Of a stretch of 64,000 bases of DNA, positions 35,771-48,000 are shown piece by piece. The DNA lies in the NCBI RefSeq assembly GCF_000003815.2, contig NC_049983.1, forward strand, positions 6,468,022 to 6,532,021, read 5' to 3'. The notes beneath the pieces are model-generated. The model searched no databases. It was not told the DNA's origin and was given only the letters and a program-made list of their open reading frames with translations. Numbering within the stretch: the first letter of the stretch is position 1; each line of letters starts with the position of its first letter. The DNA comes from Branchiostoma floridae. Taxonomy: Eukaryota; Chordata; Leptocardii; Amphioxiformes; Branchiostomatidae. Both the position numbers and the translations under genes were made by a program.

Positions 35771-35775
35771 GTATC

Positions 35776-36063
35776 CTATTTGTCCTGTTCGCCATTGATC
35801 CTCCGGTATGAAGTGATGCGGAAAACTGCCGTCTGAAGCCTAAAGTTGTCTGTGAGCTAATGCGCCCGCCGTATAGCGGGCGCCCAGCACCGCCCGAAGC
35901 GAGAACATGTCGAGGGTTGGGTGGGCGGGTTCGCTTTAGGCCCCAGACGAGGACGGAGGATCTGGCAGCATGCACGTTGTGCTCAGGTGTGCACCTCTAT
36001 ATATACCTGGTAACCGGAAGTGACGTCATCCCTATCGGACCAATGGGCGAACAGAATAAATAG
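35776..36063 (+). mobile_element. 288-bp inverted-repeat element (short copy)
   Basis: The 5' end CTATTTGTCCTGTTCGCCAT and the complement of the 3' end (CTATTTATTCTGTTCGCCCA) are inverted relatives. Four bases, TATC, flank both sides (35772-35775 and 36064-36067) as a probable target duplication. Its first 64 bases (counting the flank, from 35771) and last 103 bases (35961-36063) are identical to those of the long copy at 36068-38894, so it is probably an internal-deletion derivative inserted against the long copy's left edge. Confidence 0.7.
36013..36044 (+). promoter_or_regulatory. ETS-CRE composite and CCAAT box, short element copy
   Basis: ACCGGAAGTGACGTCA (36013-36028) joins an ETS site to a full CRE, and CCAAT follows at 36040-36044. 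A TATATATA run precedes at 35998-36005. It is identical to the module at 38829-38875 in the long copy. Binding is predicted from motif only. Confidence 0.6.
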
Positions 36064-36778
36064 TATCCTATTTGTCCTGTTCGCCATTGATCCTCCGGTA
36101 TGAAGTGATGCGGAAAACTGCCGTCTTTGCCCCAGCCCTCTTTGGCTGTTATGCTCCTACCTATTTCCGGCATTCAATTGCTTTCACTTCGTCGCCTCCC
36201 TACTATGATACTTTCCAAAGGTATCTATTCGCTCCTTTCCTCTTCCTGAATACTGTTAAAATCACTCCCTATCTTCATCCCGTCTTCCCGTCCTTATCAT
36301 CACTCTCTCACCTTTCCTCTCCCCTTACCCATCCAATCCCTTTCTTATATCTCTCGACTTGTCCCCCACACTTCATCATGTTCTTCTCTGAACTTCGTCA
36401 AAACAACGTTTACCCACTCTAATCGGCCGCAGCGCGCGCTTCGAAAACTGAGGGAAAATCAACGCCGAGAATACCGACCTAAATTTCTCCACGTACAAAA
36501 GTTGAGCGAAAACAGGAAGGAATGAAAATTCTTCGAATGCTATCCTAACTTCTCGGCAACTATTGGAACCACGCCCTTCTGATGTCCCATAAAGGGAGCT
36601 CTCTAGTGCATCTGGCAAAATCCGCAATGTTCCGAAAAACAACAAGATCCTATGCGCACAATTTCAACAAAAAAACGCAAAACATATTGCTCACTCCATT
36701 CCTTATGCCCGTGTCCCACAAACACTATAACCAAGCCTCAGTCCGGACCAAGTCCTTACACACTCCCGCATAGCATGT

Positions 36779-37192
36779 TATCCAGCCTTCCGCGGAACCG
36801 GTCGCGCTGGATAAAATCGCCAAATGTCAAACAAGAGCGTACACAACTTTTAGGGTTTTCCAAGAATCCAGCTTTCCGCGGAACCCCTTCGCACTGGATG
36901 ATATCACAATAAATCACGAAAAAGGATTAAAAGAACACAATTTCTCGGATCGTCCAGCCTTCCGCGGGAGCCCTTCGCACTGGATAACGTCACACCGAGC
37001 TGAAGAAAGACTGCACATTTTTTTTTTTTTGGTCATTCAGCTTACCGCGGAACCCCATCGCACTGAATGATATCTTGCCGTGCTATAAACGGCGTCAGAC
37101 CAAAGACGTTCTTGGTCAGACCAATCTCAAAACAGGGTTGCTCGATTAGTTCCTAACCCTCCAGCATCCCGCGGCACCCCATCGCACTGGAG
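36779..37192 (+). ncRNA. Array of five hairpins with compensatory changes
   Basis: Hairpins lie at 36779-36813, 36866-36899, 36953-36984, 37035-37068 and 37159-37192, about 85-125 bases apart. Each reads stem TCCAG, a five-base bulge, GCG, a nine-base loop, CGC, A, stem CTGGA. The sequences between hairpins are unrelated. Outer stem pairs covary: ATCCAG/CTGGAT, ATTCAG/CTGAAT, CTCCAG/CTGGAG. This suggests selection for RNA or single-strand DNA structure rather than sequence. It resembles no RNA family I know. Whether it is transcribed is unknown; repeated transposase or host-factor binding sites are an alternative. Confidence 0.55.
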
Positions 37193-38828
37193 AACGACAT
37201 GTCAAAATCTATTTACGAAAAGTAGGGGGAAAATGACTTACAGTTCCTTGAGTTGTCGGCGGGGTTAGCTGAACTGACCGGCAGGGGCTGGGCGGTGTCG
37301 GGGACTGGAGCGCCAGTCGACCCTGATCCTCTGACCGCTGTCCCTTGTAGCACTATGTTCGGCATAAAGAACATGGTTCACAACATAAAACATCACAGCC
37401 TAACTATTCGGCTAACAGGTTCCCGGCGTGTCTTGAGCCCTCTCTGCTGCTAAGGCTTGTGCAGGCCACCAACGGGTCCTATCAGGCCGCACATCTGGCG
37501 AGGTTGAGGGTGGCTATGCCGGCTCTGGGTGGTGGTGTGTCCCGCGCGTCCCTGTTGTTGGAGGGGGAGAGCGTCAAACCTGCATGAACAACACGTGAAC
37601 AATGAGACAATGGGAAGGGACGGGCGCCCGGCAACAGGTCCGGTCCCAGACAGACAAGTCTACAGACATACGCATCTTCACACCGCCCAGCCTCCACATG
37701 CGAGCGAGCCGCGTTACGGGAGGTTATCTGGGCCACGCGTGTCCACAACTCAAACACCACACCTTACAGGTACGCACTCATACACATGCAAACTAAAACA
37801 AATGGTAGCAGAAAACCCCAAACACAGCCTCGACGTTCAATCTAGGAAAGCAAAAGAAAAATTCTACCTGGCTAAAAAAAAAAACGGAAATGACACCAAA
37901 TCGTACCAACTGCGGCCTTCCAAGCTCAGATGGGTTGGCTGAACGCCACGCCACGCTCTCTCAGAGGGGTGTTAACTCCTGAAAACAAAGAACCAGGGGG
38001 TCGCCATCTTGCCTCCTGGATCATGCCATCGTCGTCCCCTGTTCCTGCCTGAAAATTTTCACGGAAATCAGAGAATGACATAAAAATCTGGAAACTCTCG
38101 TTCTGCTCCACACTTCAGCATTAAAAACCAACACCCACAGGTCTCCTTCGTAGGGGAAAAAAGGGTACAAAAAACATGGCGAGGACAAAGGAATTTCATA
38201 GAACCACCATCTTGCCATGTGGGCGCCAACTATCTGCTTGGATGTGGCTGTCGAACGCTGCTAAAACATACACAAGGTCACGAAATCACACAAGAATCAC
38301 TCAGCTCCACGCGGAACAGAACGCCAGCGTGAACTAAAGGCGTCCTAAACTCGACCCGGCCTAGGATAAGAGGCTTGAAGCTGTAAAACGAAAAATGGTG
38401 TAAGGCGGCCATCCTCCCCCGAGCCGCTAAGAGCTCATACATATGAATACGCGATAGAAATGCAAATGTTAGAACAAACAGCCGGTCCTCAGAATTCCAG
38501 GCATCCAGCACAGCAAGAACGAGGACGGTACATGTAGCTCTGCACTCCTGAAAGCACACACGGTAATTGAAACACGAGAGAACACAGAATATCTCGTCAA
38601 ACCTTCCGGGGGACCAACGTCCCCCGTACACCGACCCGGCGATACCGCTAAACCCTCGAGGTCCCTTCGGCGTCCCAGACCGACCGTCTCTGGGCGCTGG
38701 AACTAACGCAAACCTCCTGTCGGCATCTTCAGCTTGGACATGTTTGCTTCGGCGGTGCCGGTGGAGTGTGGACCCAGACGTGGTCGGGGAATCTGGCAGC
38801 ATGCACGTTGTGCTCAGGTGTGCACCTC

Positions 38829-38875
38829 TATATATACCTGGTAACCGGAAGTGACGTCATCCCTATCGGACCAAT
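38829..38875 (+). promoter_or_regulatory. TE-borne promoter-like module upstream of IDH3G
   Basis: TATATATA (38829-38836), ACCGGAAGTGACGTCA (38844-38859, ETS plus CRE) and CCAAT (38871-38875) lie in the last 70 bases of the 2.8-kb element, 150-200 bases before the IDH3G start codon. ETS-CRE and NF-Y sites are common in promoters of mitochondrial and housekeeping genes, so use by IDH3G is plausible but inferred. Confidence 0.55.
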
Positions 38876-39027
38876 GGGCGAACAGAATAAATAGCCATAC
38901 TGTGTAGTTCTTGGAGCCGCTCAGATATAAATTTACCTGCATCTGCAGTTTAGTCTTTTTCCGCTAGAAGCCGCTGCAGTACCGTGGTACGGACGATTGT
39001 GACCTTTCATGACAGCCGTGACCCAAA

Positions 39028-42000
39028 ATGGCGTCCGTGTTGCAGAAATGTTCTGTCCTCTGCCGTTCTCTGCCTGCTAGCGCAGCGGTCAAGGCCTTCA
39101 GCCGGGTAAGATCGCTCAGATTACCTTTTTCAACGTCCAAGGAACGTTTGGTGCTTGTTTTTAGCTCTAAAAACGGCCCAGTTTATCAGAAAGCAGCGAT
39201 AATATCGGGACGAAGATGAGTTCTTAGTTGCAGACGACGGTCAAATGGAGGTCGTCTCACTGCGTTTGTAAACATGCGAGTACCTTACATGGATGGTGTA
39301 TTTTAGTATGGAAAGTACTTACCAGTCTGTGCTATGATCTGTTACCATATATTGTACGTATGCCATGCGATGAATTATTTCTATTAGCCCCCTTTTAGAC
39401 ATAGACATAGAGCCAAAGACATAGACCTAGGCATAGGCATAGACGTAGACGTAGACATAGGCATAGACAAAGACATAGACGTAGACGTAGACGTAGAAGT
39501 AGACGTAGACATAGACACATGACATAGACATAGACATAGACATAGACATAGACATAGATGGTTAACAGAACTTGCAACAGAACTTTTGACAGAACTTGCA
39601 ACTACAACGCTTTTATAAACATCTTGTTCATAATTTGTGTGTGTGTGTTTTGAACAGTCCACAGCACCATGTGCTAGTAGTCTCCAGACTAAGGACTTCC
39701 ACAGTGGTGCAGCTGTCGTGAGTATCCTGCAAAAATCTGCCAACAAAATATTATTGAGAAATGTCATCTCTCACGAGTTAGAAGTTGTATGGCCTGAGAC
39801 TGTGGCAAGAGCATATAGTTAGGGTCGTTCTGGTGTCACTATCAAGATATAGTTTTCTAAATGACCAAGTTGGTCCCAAATAATACACAACACCAAATTA
39901 GCTGTATATGAGCTTTGCAAGTGATTATCATTGAAATTTGGTCTTTATATTTCTCTTTCTTGACATTATAACAATGATAGTTTCTTGACAAGATAGTGTT
40001 TTCAATGACAGCATGATATTGTCTTCAGTGATTTTTTAAGTTTTTAATTTTTAATTTTTTTTTAATGTTCATGCACATCTATCTACTAGAACTACTTTCT
40101 GAAAATTGTGATGTAGTATTTTAAATGCTGTTTAATTCTGTTCATTCAGACTTTTCCTTCTATACCAACTAACATGTACAATAACTCAAGGATTGTACAT
40201 GTATGTGGTACACTTTGTAATTAATTTCATGTAATAAACTGCAACTGCAGCCTCTATAAATTACTGTAAATAACACCTTGTGTCTATATACTAACAATAG
40301 CAAAGTTTCTTGCATTGCCATTGGATGGCTTTCCTTTTTTTATTTTAGATTTGATATGTGGGTGACTGACATGATTTTCTCTATCACATCTCATGCACAT
40401 GCTCTTGCTTTTCCCTTCCGTTTCAATAGTATTCTCAACAGCTTGCTACAGTTGTAAGTATGAAAAGCAAACAGTTTTGTTTCAATGATTTTGCACCATT
40501 TTTGTTATACTGGAGAGTTTGCTCCACAGGTATATCTTACAATCATTATTTTTTTATGATATCTATTGGCTTCAGTTTTTTTTGCTGCTTCTTGCAATGT
40601 TTTGTTTGGTTGCAGAAGTCAGTTATTATTATGCATATATCATACATGTAGATCATATATAAAAATGAAAAAAGTTTTTTTCTCTTTGAGTAGAGCTGCA
40701 AGGTATTCATTATAACTCTTCAATATTTTTACTCAGATGTTAATGACAGAAATATGTATCATCTTACCATTTTTTCATTGTGAAATGATGGTTTCAGTTC
40801 AATGTTTTTTCAACTATTTTTTAGAAACTTTTATTATAGTATTTCTATCATGTTAAAAGTTTCATAAATTAGTCATAAGTTTTCATGAACAGAAGAAAAC
40901 TCATTTCTTCTTTCTGACGAGATAATTGACAAACAAAAACTCCACACATGAGCCTTGTTTCCCAGTCTATCACAAATCTCCAAGCAGATGTATAAAAAGA
41001 CAAAATCTAACATAATCTCAAGTTTTCAGTTCTGCCGAGAAGCAGGCCTTTACTCCAAAAACTGGGATGTTGAAAAGAGTTCAGATTTTGCCTTTCTATA
41101 CCTGCTTGGAGATAAGTCTAACAGTACATGTATTAACATCAAACACTGTTGTCTACAGGGCGCGTCATCCAAGTATGGGGGTCGCTACACAGTCACCATG
41201 ATCCCAGGGGACGGCATCGGGCCTGAACTCATGGCACATGTCAAGGACGTCTTCAGGTACTTAAAACAGATGTCTTTATCATGTCTCAAGGGGTCAAGAG
41301 ATCTTTATTGAGCAGGGCTCGAAATACCTTTTTCTGCATTTGCACTGGTGCAGGCAACATTGACAATTGCTATTTTTTTTCTTTTATACTTAATGGTGGT
41401 ACCAGTCATTGCAGGTAGTAACAATCCATATACAGCTACATTATAGGACATTTATGTGTAAAACTCAGTACATGGACCAGTGCAGGTTAGATGCAGTTAG
41501 ACACCAGAAATACCTGCACAGCTCCAATTCTACCTGCACTAACCTGCACATGCAGGCGGTATTTCGAGCCCTGTTGAGGAAAGATCAAAAGCATCTTGAA
41601 CAGTTGGCTCCTTACACACTGCATGTATTTTGAAATGCTGCAATAATGTACAAAGTACAAGTAACATTGGTATCTTTCCTTTCAGCACACAGAAGCATGC
41701 AACCATTTTTGGATCTCAATGCCAGTACACAAAAAAATCGTGCATTGAATTTTTGACTGCTGTCCTGCAGTCAAAAACTTGATGTTTAAACTTTGTGTAG
41801 GATCAAAGTTTCAACTCTGTACTATGCTGATTGTAAACACTCAATCTTGTATCAGCCACATGGTGATTTACATCATTCACCCGGATATGGGAAACATGGC
41901 AAATCCCTGTCTTGTATTGGGCAACTATAGGGATACAATACAACATAATGATAATGATGGTAATATCTCTGTACAGGTATGCAGGAGTACCTGTAGATTT

Positions 42001-45000
42001 TGAGGAGGTACAGATCACCTCTCAGGAGGGAGATGATGTGGCTATTGAGAACGCCATTACTGCTATCAAACGGAACGGGGTGGCTCTCAAGGGTAGGTGT
42101 CTCTGTCTTATCATCCAAAGCTATCATGTCAACTTGTATCACATTATTTATGTCCTTTCTTTGATGATAGGCAGGATAGTAGCAACTCCAAGTAGTATCA
42201 AAATAGTTGTCAATATTGTAAAAGATGCTATGGTCAGAGCAATCTCAATATCATGATGTTCTTGATTGTAGCTGAATGCCACATGCTTCTGTCTCTAGTC
42301 TTAAAAGAATCAATGTTGAGTTATTGGTGTCATAAATGTACATGGATTTGTTTTTTGTGTTTGAACACAACTCTATATGTTTATGTTGGCTCCAGCTACT
42401 GTCCACTATGTGTTGTATCAGTTTTATATTGACTGTAAAAAACCTACCAGAATTTCCTGCCTATAGAACCAAAGATCCTTTCAGTTAAAAATTGATGTTT
42501 TTTAACTTAACAACTTATTTTTCCGAATTTGGCTTTGGCATTGAAATGATGACGATGATACCAAATTCACATAGGAAACTAATTTACATTGTACTTACAC
42601 TCTTATGCACAGGCATAGGTTTGTATTGTCCTGCAGAGAAAAATTATCCTATATCCTAAATTTTGTAAATTTGTTTGACATTAATACCATGCAAAACCCA
42701 TACCACAAGATCGAAAAAAACTCAGACTTACCCATATTTCTATAGGCAACTTCTTCCACCCCCCTATGCCTGATCTTCTTTCCAGAAACATGACCATCAG
42801 GTGAAAAAAACCCTACCCTATTCTGCATTGTGTGTACTATATATGGTGTCTGCTTGTATGTTTTTCCGTTTTGCTGTCGGTTGCGTCTTCATTTTTGTGC
42901 TGGTGCTTGTTCTAAATCCTGCGTCTGCGCTTCTTTAAATCCTGCTTTTTTCCTTTTTGTTTCATTTCATTTCATGGCTCCGGCTAACACGTCTTTTCCC
43001 CCTCCCCAAGGTAACATTGAAACACCACATGATATGTCCCAGGCCTTGTTCAAATCCAGGAACGTCGAAGTCAGGTGCTTCCCTAGCTTGCACTTCTCGT
43101 GTAGACTGCTAGGTGGTGCTCTTGCCTGGCCTGACCAGTACTGATGCTGCAGTGCAGTCTGGCAATTCCCTTTGAACCATTTCTTCCCCAGCCACTGTGC
43201 CAGAATATGTTATCTTTTCTCCATGATAAAACTGACATGATTTATGAAAACAATAACAAGGCTACTTCAAGGCTATCCTCATCTCTTAGGCCATAAAACA
43301 TTTGTATTCAGTTTAGTACATTCATTTTAAAAAAAGTTGTTTTTAATGCTGTCAAGGAAAAATTCAGTTACAACAAGCAAACACCCTGACGTTTACTGAT
43401 TAAAAGATGCTGTTTTGCAGTTCAGTGAAAGGCAATGAAAAATTTAAAGCAATTTGAAATGGGGAACAATTATTCACAACATCCATTGCTAACAAAAACA
43501 CAGTCTTAACATTTCCCAGTTTCAATATAAAGGTAACATATTTGGCATCATGCAAACATACATTACTCTCCAAGCAGAGGTTTGGCTCTGGCTGTTTTTG
43601 ATGTATTTTTAGGCGTTTCTTTTTTTCAGCTTTCTATTTTGCTGCTTACCCCTGTGTCAGAGATCCAAGCAGCAGTATACCAATCAAATACTGGATACTA
43701 CAACTACTACGACTACTGCTGCTGCTACTACTACTACTATTACTATTAACTTTTTTCTTCATGTCTACCGGCAAGCGGACAAAAACACTTAAAAAAACAC
43801 ATCAGAAAACAGCTGGAGTCAAACCTCTGCTTGGAAAGCACACATACATGTAGATATAGGCTGCCTATTCCTCCCTCACTGCTAACCACCAGGCACTTGC
43901 TTTGGTGTGATTTTGCTAATAATGAGATGTGCACTTGGAATGTACGCTGCATCGTAGGTGGACTTAAGACGCTACATCTCGACCCTTCGTTTGGTGTGTC
44001 ACGGAATGTAGCGGTCAGGTATGCATGGACAAGCGGTCGCTTTGTCTTCTTTTTCCCAGAAATATGTTGTATGCTTGTATGCTGCATGCTTTACGTTAGT
44101 ATATGATTGATATACGAACATTGTTGTAGACTGATGAAGTTGACATATATAGTCTCAAGGATTCTAGTAGTAGTAGTAATAGTAGAGACGTACCCTTTCT
44201 AGTAGCTTGCATTATAAGGATGCGAAAAATGCTTTTGTACTTGTAATTTTTCTGAGTCTTTCTTCTTTTCTTAACTTGTCTAAAAATAAATATGGCCCTA
44301 TATATGAAGTATGAAAGCTTTAATTTTAAAGGAGTTCTAGTACCACATCTACTGTATTTTTATTTGATTTTACTTGTTCAAATTCAGATTCTAAACTGAA
44401 GACAAAAAACGTTAGCATTAGGATGATACTGTGCAAGTTTTTGTTACCAAAAAGTGGTAATATTGTCAGAAAGCTCTGAGTTATTTCCCACATGTTATTG
44501 AATGAGTTAATCTGTTGTTGTTTTTTGTATCCCTTCCAGAGTGAGGCTGGACCTGTTTGCTAATGTGCTGAGGTGCAAAACCTTCCCTGGGCTGCCTTCA
44601 AGGTGATTCTAGTCTGAAACTATTCAAAACTATCGCAACAATACAGAATAGGGGTGGGTACCGGTACAGAAAATTCAGGTCCAGGTCTGGTTCAGGTCCA
44701 GAGGATCAGGTCCAGGTCCGGACCTGAACCTGGACCTGATTCAGTATGTGAAAACTTGTGATACTCAATAGAAGAAGAAGAAAGAAGTAGAAGAATAAAC
44801 ATGATGTTTTCCCTATCTTAACATTGATAAAATATGAAATACCAGACTGTGTATGCATAGCACTTTAACTAAAAACTAGAGAAAGATCCCTTCAACTTAA
44901 GTATTTTCTTCTCCTTTTTTTGTGATAATAGTTGTTTTGTGCACGCTTGTATTTCAGACATGGTGACATTGACATTGTGATCATAAGAGAGAACACTGAG

Positions 45001-48000
45001 GGAGAATACACCAGTCTGGAACATGAGGTAATGCAAACCTATCTTAACAAATAAAAATGTCTTTTAAAATACACCATATTGGGAAAAGTATATAGATTAC
45101 TGTGTTGATGTGTGGGGATGTCCCTATAGCTCAACTGGTAGCAGCCTTACGGCTCTTGGTAACTGTGAGGCCCCTGTTCAATCCTGGGTAGGGCATCTTG
45201 GTTGGGGCTGCACATGCTGTTTGGAAAGGATGTAAAATGGGGATCCTGTATTTGAGGAGGTGACTCAAGCATATCAATGGGGAAGCACTAGCAACCCCTC
45301 CCTCTAAACATACCCTGCTACTGAAACAGCAGGGGAACTTGCTGACCTACTGTATGTGCCACTTCCTATAGGCTCTACAAGGGTCTTACAACCAACAGAT
45401 AAGACACAGGACTCAATGTAATCTGTATCTCTGATATATTTTATCTGACCCTTAACCTTCCTTCATGACCTCAATGAAAAGTTCCAATGTGAGCTTCTCA
45501 TGAATAAAAAAAATTCAAAAAACAAATGAACACGAACATTTCTCTTAATATGAAAATGGAAAAATTAATGAGATAACTTTTTTCCAGAATGTGCCTGGCG
45601 TTGTGGAGAGTTATAAGATCATCACAGCCAAGAACTCGGAGAGGATTGCCAGATACGCGTTTGAGTACGCCCAGAGACATGGCAGGAAGAAGGTGACGGC
45701 AGTACACAAGGCAAACATCATGTAAGAAACATCCCTTTGCAACAATTCTTGCAATGTCAGTAGGTTAATATTTAGTAATATTTTGCCTACTTAAACATAT
45801 TGTGAAGACCAGATTGATCATTTAGCTAGTTTGTGGAGCCTGAGGACAATTGTACATGTATGTGACTTTGTATTACAATTTAGTAGCAAAGTTATTTTTT
45901 GGTATGAATTCACTTTCATTCTATCTAAGATTATTATCACAATTTGTTTATTTTGTATAACATATTCTAAGTGTATGATATTTTGGTGATACCATTTTCT
46001 TATACAGAACCTTGTCGTCAACCTATACAATATACATGTAGCTGCCAAACCAGGCTGAGATTTCCACTTTTGTAGCCATAGCCTCTAACCAGCTGTCAGC
46101 CAAACAAAAAATCACCTATACTATATTAAATATTTGGCTGATTGGCTGACAGCTGCCTAGAGGCCAAACCTTGGGTATTAGCAGTCTTCCCAAGGTATAT
46201 TGTATGCATAGACTGTGGGAGAGTCTCTGTGTAAGAGAATGAGTGTGACAGATATATGTGACTTTTTTGTTGTGAAGGAAAATGGGAGACGGTTTGTTCC
46301 TGGAGTGCTGCAAGAAGATGTCAGAAGAGTTCCCCAACATTGAGTATGAGTCCATGATCATTGACAACTGCAGCATGCAGGTAAGGTTGGGAAATAAATT
46401 CTGATAAAAGTGGCCGTAGTAAGTGTAGGGACTCGTCAGGAGGACAGAATGCTTCCCAAGCAACATGATGAAATGGTACGGCATTATGGCAACCACACAG
46501 CACAAATTTTCAAGTCAAGGGTTAACAAACATCTTTCTTCAGAATCCAGTACTGTAACCTAAAACGCTTGAGTGGCTCCATGCCTTGTTTTGTGGTGAAC
46601 CTTAAGTAAATAAAATTGAAAAAAACATAGTCGTGGTGCCACCATTGATACACATTGCCTCAAAAGCTGTGAAAATAAAACCTCTGTGAAAGTTTCACGA
46701 TATACAAATATGTACAGTGTGATCCTTTTCTTTCTGTCCCAGATGGTGTCTCGCCCTCAGCAGTTTGACGTGATGGTGATGCCCAACCTGTACGGGAACA
46801 TCATCAGTAACATCGGGGCGGGGCTGGTGGGGGGGCCGGGGCTCGTGCCTGGGGAGAACATTGGACAGGAGTACGCTGTCTTCGAAACAGTTGAGTTCTT
46901 CATTCTGTTTGATTTGTTGACTATTGCATATGTATGATTTGTACTTTCAAAATGTAATAAGAAGTGATTGAGGACTTACATGTAGATGCATACGTACACT
47001 GCTGTAGTCACCTTGCCTGACTTCTAACTGCCTGTAGCCTTTATCTTGAGAGAACATACAAATGTATATTGTATTGTAGTGTTATGTATCAATCTGCAGT
47101 ACTTCAATTGTCAGCTAGGAGGCGCTGTATGACCATTTGCATGATACCCACAAGTGTGGGAAAAGTTAACTTGTTCACAATCACAATGAGTTTGCTACCA
47201 TAGGAAAGCAATTCACACCTGCTTTCTGTTGATACATTATACGTTGAAATTGATGTGTAAACTATGGAAATATCATCAACCAAAGTTAACATTCCAAACT
47301 TTTTGTGACAAGTGTAATATCATGTATTGGGTTAAGTCACTGGTGTGGGTGGCCAAATCATCTTATTCAAAATCGTTGATGACCTTCATTTTGTACCTCA
47401 ACTCAACATGATTGACCAGTTGTAGACAGAACATGATAAAATGTAGTATATTTTGACAGTCATACATGACAGACATGTTGTTGATGACCATCCTGTTGTT
47501 GTTATTTTCCCTAGGCCACCAGGAACACAGGGAAGTCCATTGCAGGGCAGAATGTTGCTAACCCCACAGCCATGTTGCTGGCTAGTGCACTTATGCTGGA
47601 GCACCTCGGGTAGGGAGACCTATCAGTAACATTACCCTTAGCTTAGCCTAGTAACTATAGAGATTTTTCACATCGCGATACCATTACTGTTTGTGCTCAT
47701 GAAAGGTATACATGTAGGTATAGGTACAGGCAAGAGTAATCCCATAGCCCTTTTCAGGCCCTCTCCTCCCATCGCCTTTTACCTCCCCAACCAAAGTCAT
47801 CATCTAGATTTACACCCTGGTTTAGTGAGGAAGAAGTATGAAGTGTCTTTCTCAAAAAACAATAAAGTCTAGCCAGAAATGCTAGGAATAGAATCTTTGA
47901 CCTCTCAGCCACTAGCCCAGGTATTTGATGTCGCAAAGAATTGTAAGAAAAATCCAGGCCCACAATTTATGAACTGTGCAACACTATAGTCCTCACAACA

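Larger units (their letters stand above)
36068..38894 (+). mobile_element. 2.8-kb inverted-repeat element (long copy) ending at the IDH3G promoter
   Basis: It has the same termini as the 288-bp copy. The interior holds five structured hairpins (36779-37192). It has no recognisable transposase; the longest open frame, on the minus strand at 38278-38802, has no domain I know. The left flank is TATC, but the right flank is CCAT, so its own target duplication is not preserved or its ends differ. The superfamily is not assigned. The GC content rises towards the right half. Confidence 0.65.

Noticed and set aside
36779..37192. CRISPR array
   Set aside because: The spaced repeats are diverged, with varying spacing in an animal genome, and no cas genes are present. 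Covarying stems fit structured repeats better.
38278..38802. Minus-strand 174-codon frame inside the 2.8-kb element as a transposase
   Set aside because: No DDE-like or zinc-finger pattern could be seen, and it is too short for a transposase.
39384..39767. Open frame rich in Ser, Thr, Met or Leu, Cys
   Set aside because: It is the translation of the hexamer minisatellite in an IDH3G intron.
45127..45184. Functional tRNA gene
   Set aside because: The A and B boxes belong to a SINE head; the acceptor stem does not pair and the sequence continues into the SINE body.
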